Source: an uncultured Methanocorpusculum sp.
GTDB lineage: Archaea; Halobacteriota; Methanomicrobia; Methanomicrobiales; Methanocorpusculaceae
Assembly: GCF_963667985.1 (NCBI RefSeq)
Contig: NZ_OY764081.1
Location: 868,001-932,000 of the forward strand
Length of the DNA: 64,000 nucleotides
Direction: 5' to 3'
Shown here one piece after another: positions 23,114 through 30,327 of this stretch. Position 1 is the first letter of the stretch, and each line of letters begins with the position of its first letter. The notes below the pieces were generated by a model, which ran no database searches, had not been told where the DNA came from, and saw only the letters and a list, made by a program, of their open reading frames with translations. Position numbers and translations under genes: made by a program.

Positions 23114-23415
23114 GGGAAAAGGAAACGGGAAAAATGGTAAAATCTGAAAAGAAGCGAAAAGATACGAGATTGAAAAAACATCTACATTTGAACATCCAGG
23201 AAGAATTATACGATTTCGCGAAGGAAAAAGGCATAAAAGCGTCTGTTTTGCTTGAAAACACTCTAAAACGGCTTAGATTAGGATTAGGAGAAGAGTTCGA
23301 AACATATTCGGCAGATTTGGTCTTAATTTCGCAAAAGAACTCTAAAAACGGATTGGATAGTGCTGCGAGAGGGTTACGATCCCCCGACCTCGGGATTATG
23401 AGTCCCGCGCCCTAA
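23104..23415 (+). CDS. Ribbon-helix-helix-like protein running into the tRNA-Met gene
   Basis: 103 codons from GTG (or an ATG at 23110). A basic N-terminus, then LKKHLHLNIQEELYDFAKEK and KASVLLENTLKRLRLGLG, a ribbon-helix-helix-like pattern. The last ~20 codons are antisense to the tRNA-Met gene and encode no natural tail (RGLRSPDLGIMSPAP). So the protein has acquired its C-terminus from the tRNA, as expected where an element is inserted at a tRNA 3' end. It is probably the last gene of the element on this side. Confidence 0.55.
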   Translation: MNMGEKETGKMVKSEKKRKDTRLKKHLHLNIQEELYDFAKEKGIKASVLLENTLKRLRLGLGEEFETYSADLVLISQKNSKNGLDSAARGLRSPDLGIMSPAP

Positions 23416-23434
23416 CCAGCTAGGCCACCGCAGC
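23361..23434 (-). tRNA. tRNA-Met(CAU), elongator type; probable integration site
   Basis: Acceptor GCTGCGG/TCGCAGC, anticodon loop CTCATAA (CAT) on a CGGGA/TCCCG stem, T arm GGGGG/CCCTC with loop ATCGTAA. The T loop has A54, seen in some archaeal tRNAs, but T58 instead of the usual A is odd. tRNA-Ile2 with the same anticodon is the alternative. A TATA box (GATATATAG, 23464-23472) lies about 30 bases upstream. Its 3' end faces the element, the usual side for tRNA-targeted integration. Confidence 0.85.
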
Positions 23435-23585
23435 AAATATGCATAATAAGAATGTTGTATCCCGATATATAGATTCCGAAACGCAGGACGCGTATAAATG
23501 TCATGGGAAATACGAATTCTTTTATAGGCGGCATTGGCCGAACCCAAAGGTGTAATACCTTGCCAATGAAACGTATCTGAGAAGA
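23435..23585. promoter_or_regulatory. Divergent promoter region, tRNA-Met and surE
   Basis: Holds two TATA-like boxes: GATATATAG at 23464 for the tRNA (minus) and CGTATAAATG near 23489 for surE (plus). No gene is seen here. Confidence 0.5.
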
Positions 23586-24377
23586 ATGCCACGACCAAAA
23601 ATACTCTTAACGAACGACGACGGGATCAACTCAGGCGGCCTCTGGGCTGCATACGACGCCCTGTCCCTATTCGCTGACGTTACGGTCGTCGCGCCGGCAA
23701 CCCAGCAAAGTGCGGTCGGCAGATCAATATCGATCTTCGAGCCGTTAAGGATGAACGAAGTTGCTATGCACGGAACGCAGGCATACACAGTCGAAGGGCG
23801 TCCGACAGATGCACTTCTTCTCGGCCTCTATGGACTTGGACTTAGACCGGTTCTTGTGGTCTCCGGCATAAATCTGGGAGAGAATATCTCCTTTGAATCG
23901 ATCACAATCTCAGGAACGGTGGGTGCTGCGATGGAAGCGGTCAATCAGGGCGTTCCCGCAATCGCATATTCACTTCAAATGAATGATGAGGGAAATAAAT
24001 TCGCTGACCCCAGATCCCATACGACGGATTTTATCCAGAGCAGAGACGTCGTCACGAAGTTCACCAAACATTTCCTGGAAAAGGGGATGCCTGAGGGAAG
24101 CAAACTGATCAATATCAATATCCCGGCGGAAAAAATAGAGGGCTATAAAGTAACCGTACTTGGCGAACGGCTGTTTGAAACATCCGTCGAAAAAAGAATC
24201 GATCCCCGAGGAAAACCCTACTATTGGATCAACGGAACACCTATCTACATCCCGGAAGAACACTCGGATGTGACGGCCCTCAGAAAAAATTATGTCTCGG
24301 TAACACCGCTCTCAATGGACAACACCGCATTCAAGGCATGTCCAGAGCTGAAAAAAATGATTCTGGATATCGATTAA
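23586..24377 (+). CDS. surE: 5'/3'-nucleotidase SurE
   Basis: Metal-dependent nucleoside monophosphatase of nucleotide salvage. 263 residues starting MPRPKILLTNDDGINSGGLW, with the catalytic DD pair, AVGRSISIFEPLR, and SGINLGENISFESITISGTV, all SurE signatures. It marks the return of host sequence to the right of the tRNA. It converges on the flavodoxin gene with a 4-base overlap of the stops. Confidence 0.95.
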   Translation: MPRPKILLTNDDGINSGGLWAAYDALSLFADVTVVAPATQQSAVGRSISIFEPLRMNEVAMHGTQAYTVEGRPTDALLLGLYGLGLRPVLVVSGINLGENISFESITISGTVGAAMEAVNQGVPAIAYSLQMNDEGNKFADPRSHTTDFIQSRDVVTKFTKHFLEKGMPEGSKLININIPAEKIEGYKVTVLGERLFETSVEKRIDPRGKPYYWINGTPIYIPEEHSDVTALRKNYVSVTPLSMDNTAFKACPELKKMILDID

Positions 24378-24880
24378 CAGATCCGGGAAACAACCGTTGC
24401 CACATATTTGCCGAAATACTCGGCCTGCAGAAGATCGTTCTCGGTAAGCTGACCGTCGGCAGCAAGTCCGTAATGCCCGCCGTTGTGTTCCTCATTGGTC
24501 GATTCGGTCGAAATTGGATCTCCCACAACAATCATGCCGTGAATCAGCATCGCCTGAACGATCGACAAAATTGCCGTCTCTTTTCCGCCGGTCCGGTCCC
24601 CAGCGGTAGTAAATGCCGCGCCGACCTTTCCAACCAGTTTTCCGCGCACAAAGGTTGTGTCGTCGATGAATTCCTTCAACTCCGCAGCAATACCGCCGAA
24701 ATACACCGGAGATCCAAGAATAATTCCGTCATATCTTACAAGGTCGCTTGCAGTAACCCGGTTGAATGCAAGAACATCGACATTCACACCTTCCACCTGT
24801 TTTGCTCCCTTGCCGATCGATTCGGCAAGCATCTTGGTTTTTCCGGTTCTGCTGTAGCAGGTCACGAGTATTGAAGACAT
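24374..24880 (-). CDS. Flavodoxin-like/WrbA-type FMN protein
   Basis: 168 residues: MSSILVTCYSRTGKTKMLAE carries the phosphate-binding loop, then IILGSPVYFGGIAAELKEFI and AAFTTAGDRTGGKETAIL, typical of WrbA-type NAD(P)H:quinone reductases and multimeric flavodoxins. GDPISTESTNEEHNGGHYG is also family-like. Likely an FMN-dependent redox protein; substrate unknown. It stands alone. Confidence 0.85.
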   Translation of the reverse strand: MSSILVTCYSRTGKTKMLAESIGKGAKQVEGVNVDVLAFNRVTASDLVRYDGIILGSPVYFGGIAAELKEFIDDTTFVRGKLVGKVGAAFTTAGDRTGGKETAILSIVQAMLIHGMIVVGDPISTESTNEEHNGGHYGLAADGQLTENDLLQAEYFGKYVATVVSRIC

Positions 24881-24928
24881 TCATATTAGATTGGGGTCGA
24901 AGCATTTTAAAAATAGGTTTCGTGAAAG

Positions 24929-25264
24929 TTATTCGTATTCGGGTTCGTCCTCGTCGACCCCGTTTTTGTAATACCAGAGATTATACGACTCATACATCCC
25001 AAGTTCGACGGCGATTTTTACAGCCAGAGTGTGCCAGCACTCTTTTCCATACAGCATAGCGTTACAACTGCAGAACGAACCCTCGACAAAGTACTCACCC
25101 GTATTTCCTACAACAACAAAATAATCCCGATACTTTTTCACCCGCTGTTCTTTGACGGCATCAACGGCCTCCATTCCCCGCTTGCCGTATGCATCGATGA
25201 ATGCGTTACGCACAACATCATTCAGCTCGCCTTCCTGTTTTAAGATCTGAAACGGATTGATCAT
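24929..25264 (-). CDS. SWIM zinc-finger protein
   Basis: 111 residues with CSCNAMLYGKECWHTLAVKI, the C-x-C...C-x-H pattern of SWIM domains, preceded by strands (DYFVVVGNTGEYFVEGSF). SWIM domains bind DNA or proteins; archaeal SWIM proteins are linked to recombination factors. The acidic C-terminus ends GVDEDEPEYE. The ATG overlaps the stop of the Nif3-like gene upstream, so they share a transcript. Confidence 0.75.
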   Translation of the reverse strand: MINPFQILKQEGELNDVVRNAFIDAYGKRGMEAVDAVKEQRVKKYRDYFVVVGNTGEYFVEGSFCSCNAMLYGKECWHTLAVKIAVELGMYESYNLWYYKNGVDEDEPEYE

Positions 25265-25989
25265 TGAATAATCGACGTGAGAGGAGTATCAGCAATATAT
25301 TCCCACCCTTTAGTTTCGGCAAGTACCCGCATACCCGGAGCCTCCAGAGCGTAATGAGTTGCTTCGATACAGGGAATGGGCGATTCAAGAGCAATATTAT
25401 ACTTTAATTCGGCTGCCATGTAGGCTTCGGCACCAAGAGACACGGCCTCTTCGATTAATTCCAGATCGAAAGCCGAACCTCCGGCAACAGCCAGTCTGGT
25501 GACGCCGGAAACATCCCCCCATACACGCAGAGCACAGCCGAGAATCCGGGAGATCTCGCTGAAACTTTTCGTCATGGTTCCAACAACACCGATCGAGTTG
25601 GGCGTTTTGTCCATTCTCACACAGTTTGTGAGTCCGATTTCTTTAGCAAGAACATCGTTGATCCCGCCTTTTGCGTGATCGAAGTTCGAATGCATAGCAT
25701 AGAGATTGATGTTATTTTCAAGCAAGGGACGGAGGATCTCGGCATTTCTCCCGGTCACGGCGTGCATCGGATTCCAGAATGCCGGATGATGAACGACCAA
25801 CGCATCGAATCGTTCTTCAGCTGCCCGTCTGCAGATGTACGGCGTGGCATCCAAAGCACAGCCTATCTTTTCGATATGGTTTGTTCCCTCGACGAGCAGA
25901 CCAATGCGGCCTTCGTCAAAATCCTCAGCCATATCCGGCGGTGCGATTTTTTCCAGAAGAGCAATAAACGCGTCTTTATCCATACTCAT
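25261..25989 (-). CDS. Nif3-like dinuclear metal centre protein
   Basis: About 242 residues from MSMDKDAFIALLEKIAPPDM. Motifs ALVVHHPAFW and YAMHSNFDHAKGGINDVLA carry the metal-binding His and Asp residues of the Nif3/YqfO family; the C-terminal EATHYALEAPGM supplies another His. GTP cyclohydrolase I type 2 activity is annotated for some members but unproven. An upstream in-frame ATG (26064) would overlap the neighbouring gene heavily, so 25989 is preferred. It forms an operon with the SWIM protein. Confidence 0.85.
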   Translation of the reverse strand: MSMDKDAFIALLEKIAPPDMAEDFDEGRIGLLVEGTNHIEKIGCALDATPYICRRAAEERFDALVVHHPAFWNPMHAVTGRNAEILRPLLENNINLYAMHSNFDHAKGGINDVLAKEIGLTNCVRMDKTPNSIGVVGTMTKSFSEISRILGCALRVWGDVSGVTRLAVAGGSAFDLELIEEAVSLGAEAYMAAELKYNIALESPIPCIEATHYALEAPGMRVLAETKGWEYIADTPLTSIIQ

Positions 25990-26005
25990 AATAGGAGGTA
26001 AGATA

Positions 26006-26566
26006 TTAATTGAGTTTCTTAATCCGGATCTTTTCCGAATCGGATTGTGACTCGTCCTGAACATCCCGTAAGGCTGCGACCGGTTTTATCGTAAGAGCAT
26101 TGATATAAAGCGACTGAGCATTGGTAGCTTTCCCAAAGATCCGCCCGAGAACCTCGACGTTTGCTCCGACACCGACAAGGGGATCGGGCAGAGCGAATCG
26201 TTTTACTACAAGCTGACCGGTTGGGTCCTGAATCAGGTAGGAGGGTTTGTTCATCATAAGCCCAGTGACTTTGAGAACTTTGCCCTCAACGATCACCACA
26301 TTTCCCCTCATGGTCGGAGAAAGCTGGCGTGCTCTGACGAGTTTTGCATGCTGAAGATACTGCGGGGCTTCACGAAGGACCTGTTTTTCGTTCGTATAAG
26401 ACATCCAGAGAGGGAAACCTATGAGAAGGGCACACAGCGGAAGACCAATATAGATATAGATAAGATCCTTGGTGGAGCCGTAGGTCATTGCACACATAAC
26501 TGCAAAAAAGACGGTTGCTGCAAGAAGGATAGGCGGGAGGCGGACAGTTATGCCTTTTATTTTCAT
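26006..26566 (-). CDS. Membrane-anchored OB-fold-like protein
   Basis: 186 residues. Two N-terminal membrane helices (about 10-28 and 36-53), then a cytoplasmic domain with NVVIVEGKVLKVTGLMMNKP and YLIQDPTGQLVVKRF, patterns of an OB-like beta barrel, and a Ser/Asp-rich, then basic tail. No enzyme motif is seen. It lies upstream of the Nif3-like gene on the same strand. Confidence 0.55.
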   Translation of the reverse strand: MKIKGITVRLPPILLAATVFFAVMCAMTYGSTKDLIYIYIGLPLCALLIGFPLWMSYTNEKQVLREAPQYLQHAKLVRARQLSPTMRGNVVIVEGKVLKVTGLMMNKPSYLIQDPTGQLVVKRFALPDPLVGVGANVEVLGRIFGKATNAQSLYINALTIKPVAALRDVQDESQSDSEKIRIKKLN

Positions 26567-26594
26567 GTGAGTAAGAAATGGGAGGGGGAAGATT

Positions 26595-27281
26595 ATGAAG
26601 ATAACGCCGAGATCTTCCAGAGATTTGATTACCTTTTCTTACCCACTACTAATCATAGATATGCCCCGCCAGCAGATAAAAATCCCGTCCCTTCTTATGA
26701 CCACCGTTCTTGTTGGTATCTCTTCACTGGACGGGACGCTTTTTGCTACAGCAAAACCCTGCCCTCTCTGCGGGGGAAAACCGCAGCCGTACGACACCAA
26801 GAAAAAACTCTATGTGACGCTTCGAACCCCGATGGGAAAGAAAAGGATCATGGTAAACATCAGGCGGTTTAAGTGTAAGACGTGCGGGCATCTCATTTAT
26901 GCACAGGAACCGTTTTACCCGGACACCAGACTCGGATCAGCGATCGTGGATATGGCGATCTCTCTTGCGAGACTTCATTCCTATTCCCGCACCGCAGAAA
27001 TCATGAAGGCGCTTGGGATAGAAATCGACCGGGGATCGGTTCGAAATTATGCATTGTCGAATCTGCCGATACCTCCGGCAAACTTTTTGTACGGCATGCA
27101 ACTGCCGAACTCGTTCATCTCGCTTATGACAAAAGAGATCTCGGGGCCGAAAGGATCTATCTCATCTCAGGATATCCTGGCATCAAGCGGGTATCCCTCA
27201 TCCTATAAACAGCCCCTTGACGGAAAAAATACATCGGCCGAGTTCCAGAAACAGAAAAAACAAAAATCAAAGAGTAGATAA
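26595..27281 (+). CDS. Zinc-ribbon protein related to transposase N-terminal regions
   Basis: 228 residues. CPLCGGKP near residue 56 and CKTCGHLIYAQ near 94 form a zinc ribbon; RTAEIMKALGIEIDRGSVRNYAL is a helix-turn-helix. This resembles the DNA-binding half of some insertion-sequence transposases, but no catalytic domain follows. The C-terminus is Lys/Gln/Ser-rich. A GAGGGG site supports the start at 26595, though MPRQQIKIPSLL (26661) is also possible. Either a domesticated DNA-binding protein or an independent archaeal family. Confidence 0.5.
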   Translation: MKITPRSSRDLITFSYPLLIIDMPRQQIKIPSLLMTTVLVGISSLDGTLFATAKPCPLCGGKPQPYDTKKKLYVTLRTPMGKKRIMVNIRRFKCKTCGHLIYAQEPFYPDTRLGSAIVDMAISLARLHSYSRTAEIMKALGIEIDRGSVRNYALSNLPIPPANFLYGMQLPNSFISLMTKEISGPKGSISSQDILASSGYPSSYKQPLDGKNTSAEFQKQKKQKSKSR

Positions 27282-27293
27282 AAAAAAAAAGGG

Positions 27294-28235
27294 TTACAAA
27301 GCCTCGGGGAATTCACCCGATAAAGCTGCGATCTCCCGTACGGCGTAGGCGGGTAATGCATCTGCCGGCATTCCAAACGCTGTAGTGAGATCGACTCCCC
27401 CAATTAACGGAGCGAATACCGAAGATCCGATTCCTCCGGTAAGAAGGATGTCGGCCCCGACATCATTTCGTACTTTTTCTACCGCACTGCAAACAAGATT
27501 TCTCTGGGCATTCCAGAAGGACTCGGCTATTTGTACGGCTCCATCTTCCCCGATCTCTTCGAGATCCGCACAGACCGTCCGGGCAAGGCGCCGAAGACAG
27601 GCTTCGCGTGAAACCTCTTTTCCATCCGGCGTCGCCGATGAATATACATCAGTCCCGATATGTCCAAGAACAAAGTGGGCATCTCCCGAACAGGCAAAAT
27701 ACTCAGTTGAAAAGGGAGTTACGACTCCGCCGATCTCTGCCGAATTCGCAAGCGTAGCCACAGGCGTCCTCAGCATGCCGGTATACACAAGATATCCTTT
27801 CTGAAGCCGGATCGTGTCGGTCATGCCGATGAGCTGATCGAATCGGGAAAAGGGAACGATGTCTGCAGTAGTGCTCCCGATATCCAGCATCATTCCGTTC
27901 GGATAGGTCCTTCGAAGGAGATCCACAGAGGCAAGCCAGTTGGCGGCTGCGAGTTCCGGACATGCTTTTGTATGGAATTTCGCATCGGTCCCGTAGAAAA
28001 CAGCATCTGGAAATGTTTCTAATACCGCATCAACGATGAAGGAGATGCCTTCCGATTTATTGAAGAAACCGTCGGCAAGCTCTCCGCTCATCACCACAGC
28101 AGCATTCTCTTTTTCTGCATAGGTGCTGATAATCTCTGCCAGATCAGATTCCTTCCATAAAGGACAGTAGTGGATATGTACCCCGGACTCGTCAACGATT
28201 TTGAGGTTGGCACCTCCGACGTCAATCCCGATCAC
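27294..28235 (-). CDS. mfnF: MfnF-type methanofuran biosynthesis enzyme
   Basis: 313-residue protein of the hydantoinase/oxoprolinase-like ASKHA fold: MIGIDVGGANLKIVDESGVH at the N-terminus, MLDIGSTTADIVPF in the middle and ILLTGGIGSSVFAPLIGGVD near the end. In methanogens this family includes MfnF, which couples the furan phosphate to the tyramine-glutamate part of methanofuran. It directly follows mfnD with a 4-base overlap, which supports that role over other family members. Confidence 0.8.
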   Translation of the reverse strand: MIGIDVGGANLKIVDESGVHIHYCPLWKESDLAEIISTYAEKENAAVVMSGELADGFFNKSEGISFIVDAVLETFPDAVFYGTDAKFHTKACPELAAANWLASVDLLRRTYPNGMMLDIGSTTADIVPFSRFDQLIGMTDTIRLQKGYLVYTGMLRTPVATLANSAEIGGVVTPFSTEYFACSGDAHFVLGHIGTDVYSSATPDGKEVSREACLRRLARTVCADLEEIGEDGAVQIAESFWNAQRNLVCSAVEKVRNDVGADILLTGGIGSSVFAPLIGGVDLTTAFGMPADALPAYAVREIAALSGEFPEAL

Positions 28236-29137
28236 TGTACAACTACTCCGCCGACAACGTCGAATTTTGCGGTTTTGCCGTTATAATGAACGCATTCCGG
28301 CGGCAGACCAATCGTCGCCTTCAGCAGAAGATCGGCAATCTCCTCTTCGATGACATGCACGATACCAAGGATACTCATCGTTGGGCGGGGATTTACATCG
28401 ACGACCCAGATTTTTTCGCCGACAATCATGTCAAGACCGACATATCCCTGACAGCCGAGCGTCTCGATTGCTTTTTTGGCAACTTCGATCATCTCAGCCT
28501 CGCGGGGCGGGTGGACCGGCGTCTCGCCGCCGTGATATGCGAATGTGCCGTCCTCACGGACTTCGCAGAGCTGACGGTTTATTGTCAGGAAGATTGGCGG
28601 AAGACCGCTGTAAAATCCGCAGGCTTCTCCGACAACGCGGCTGCCGATGATACTGACGCTGAAATGTTCGCCTTCGAGATACTCGACGGACATCTCGTCG
28701 TCTCCGGGCAGTTCGCCGTCTTTTGCGATCCGTACACCTACGGAACCTGCACCTTTGATTGGTTTTATCACGCGTTTGCCTGGATGATCGACAGGGACTT
28801 CAGCCGGCACATCAATGCCGACCTTCGCGAGTAGTTTCCCGGAGAGCCGTTTGCTTGCACAAACCGCGACCGCCGTGCTGTCCGAACCGATGTTGTGGGT
28901 AGCAAGTTCCAGCGTATGGGTATATTTTGCGAGGACTTCGTCCGGGGCAATGACGAGACCGTATTCACAATCCGGCACCAGACGTGCTATCTCAGAATCA
29001 AAATCGCTTCCGGTCGGCATGACAGCTGTATGCCCGCAGGCTTCGAAACTTTTTTTCAGCGCAGCGACCATGGCTTTGCCCTCCGGGGCAAGAGCCGGGT
29101 CAAGGACTGCAGTATATTCGGCGATGAGAACAGTCAT
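28232..29137 (-). CDS. mfnD: Tyramine-L-glutamate ligase MfnD
   Basis: ATP-grasp ligase, 301 residues, adding glutamate to tyramine in methanofuran synthesis. ATP-grasp features: KRVIKPIKGAGSVGVRI (ATP loop), YLEGEHFSVSIIG and GYVGLDMIVG, then VVDVNPRPTMS with the metal-binding Asp/Asn. It is coupled to mfnF downstream. Methanofuran is the cofactor of the fwd enzyme encoded at 40-50 kb. Confidence 0.85.
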   Translation of the reverse strand: MTVLIAEYTAVLDPALAPEGKAMVAALKKSFEACGHTAVMPTGSDFDSEIARLVPDCEYGLVIAPDEVLAKYTHTLELATHNIGSDSTAVAVCASKRLSGKLLAKVGIDVPAEVPVDHPGKRVIKPIKGAGSVGVRIAKDGELPGDDEMSVEYLEGEHFSVSIIGSRVVGEACGFYSGLPPIFLTINRQLCEVREDGTFAYHGGETPVHPPREAEMIEVAKKAIETLGCQGYVGLDMIVGEKIWVVDVNPRPTMSILGIVHVIEEEIADLLLKATIGLPPECVHYNGKTAKFDVVGGVVVQ

Positions 29138-29138
29138 A

Positions 29139-30005
29139 TTATGCTTCGCGTTTTTCTACCTCGGCGATGAGGTTTTCCATGACGGCGTCAACGGCATCCC
29201 AGGTAGGACTCGTCTCTCCCGGTTTTCTGACAATGAATGGTTTTCCTTCATCGCCGGCCTTTCTCATCTCGATATCGATTGGGATGGCGCCAAGATAGGG
29301 GACATTGTACTGTTTGGCTGCCTTCTCTCCTCCGCCCTTTCCGAAGAGATCGACAACTTCACCGCAGTGGGGACATACCATTCCAGACATATTCTCGATG
29401 ACACCGAGAACCGGGAGATCCATCATTTCAACAAACTTGATCGCTTTGGTGGAATCCAAAACCGCAACATCCTGAGGAGTCGTAACGATGACTGCCCCTT
29501 CAACGTTCGGCGCATACTGCACAATATTTAATGCTTCGTCACCGGTTCCTGGCGGGAGATCAACAACGAGGTAATCAAGATCGCCCCATTCAACATCGCC
29601 AAGGAACTGCTGAATCGCAGCAGCTTTCATGGGACCACGCCAGACAATCGGACTGTCGGTCTCATTTAAGAGAAGTGCCATGGAGATTACTTTCAGCGAA
29701 CCGGTGATCTTGACCGGCATGATCTTGTTTCCTATTGCCTGAAGGCGAAGATCCTCGATACCGAGCATCTTTCCAATACTTGGACCGTGAATATCCAGAT
29801 CAAGAAGACCGGTCTGATATCCGTGGTTCGAAAGGGCATACGCGAGGTTGACGGAGACCGTACTCTTTCCCACACCACCTTTTCCCGAGAGAACAAGGAT
29901 TACATGTTTAACGCTGATATCGGCTTTTTTGGGTTGCTGGCAGGTATCGGTCTTCTGTGAACAGCTATCACAGTGACCATCACATCCTTCTGGCTGATCG
30001 CTCAT
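29139..30005 (-). CDS. Mrp/NBP35-family Fe-S cluster carrier ATPase
   Basis: 288 residues. N-terminal cysteine motif CDGHCDSCSQKTDTC as in NBP35-type proteins, then the deviant Walker A LSGKGGVGKSTVSVNLA and the metal-binding CPHCGEVVDLFGKGG pair near residue 215. Carries and transfers [4Fe-4S] clusters in the cytoplasm. A GGAG site precedes the ATG. It ends one base from the mfnD start, so it leads the mfn operon; Fe-S supply fits the many ferredoxin-type proteins of this region. Confidence 0.9.
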   Translation of the reverse strand: MSDQPEGCDGHCDSCSQKTDTCQQPKKADISVKHVILVLSGKGGVGKSTVSVNLAYALSNHGYQTGLLDLDIHGPSIGKMLGIEDLRLQAIGNKIMPVKITGSLKVISMALLLNETDSPIVWRGPMKAAAIQQFLGDVEWGDLDYLVVDLPPGTGDEALNIVQYAPNVEGAVIVTTPQDVAVLDSTKAIKFVEMMDLPVLGVIENMSGMVCPHCGEVVDLFGKGGGEKAAKQYNVPYLGAIPIDIEMRKAGDEGKPFIVRKPGETSPTWDAVDAVMENLIAEVEKREA

Positions 30006-30327
30006 GATTTTCTCCTGATTTGTAAGTCTATATAACTTATTGCATTACCTGTTGTGTGGATGACAGTATAGTCTTTTTGGATTGAGTAAGTAATCTTGAA
30101 AATTATTAAGAGAATGCATCTGCGGGAGGCAGACTGTATAGTGATGTTTACCTTTCGCGTGCCCCATTAAACGAGATTAATTCATTTTTGATAATATAAA
30201 TCCAATGAAATTAACACGAAGATTTTCAAAGATTGAGATTGCCCACTAATAATAATCAAAAAAATGTCGCGAGCAGACAGCATTATATATCCTGGAAATA
30301 GACATCAATACCATCCGAGGTTTATCC
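30006..30327. promoter_or_regulatory. Divergent promoter region, mrp and fdhA
   Basis: No gene is seen in these 322 bases. A TATA-like ATTATATATCC at 30282-30292 lies about 36-46 bases before the fdhA ATG and is the likely formate dehydrogenase promoter. AT-rich stretches near 30040 and 30180-30250 could serve mrp. Confidence 0.5.

Noticed and set aside
18514-23434. The initiator-type tRNA-Met at 18514 as the left attachment copy of the tRNA-Met at 23361
   Set aside because: The two share only the anticodon and general fold; acceptor and T-arm sequences differ, so they are not att duplicates.
24374-24874. The plus-strand frame at 24224-24874 as a gene after surE
   Set aside because: It overlaps the surE end and is antisense to a clear flavodoxin-like protein.
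26595-27281. An insertion sequence transposase
   Set aside because: A zinc ribbon and helix-turn-helix are visible but no catalytic domain, terminal inverted repeats or target duplication.
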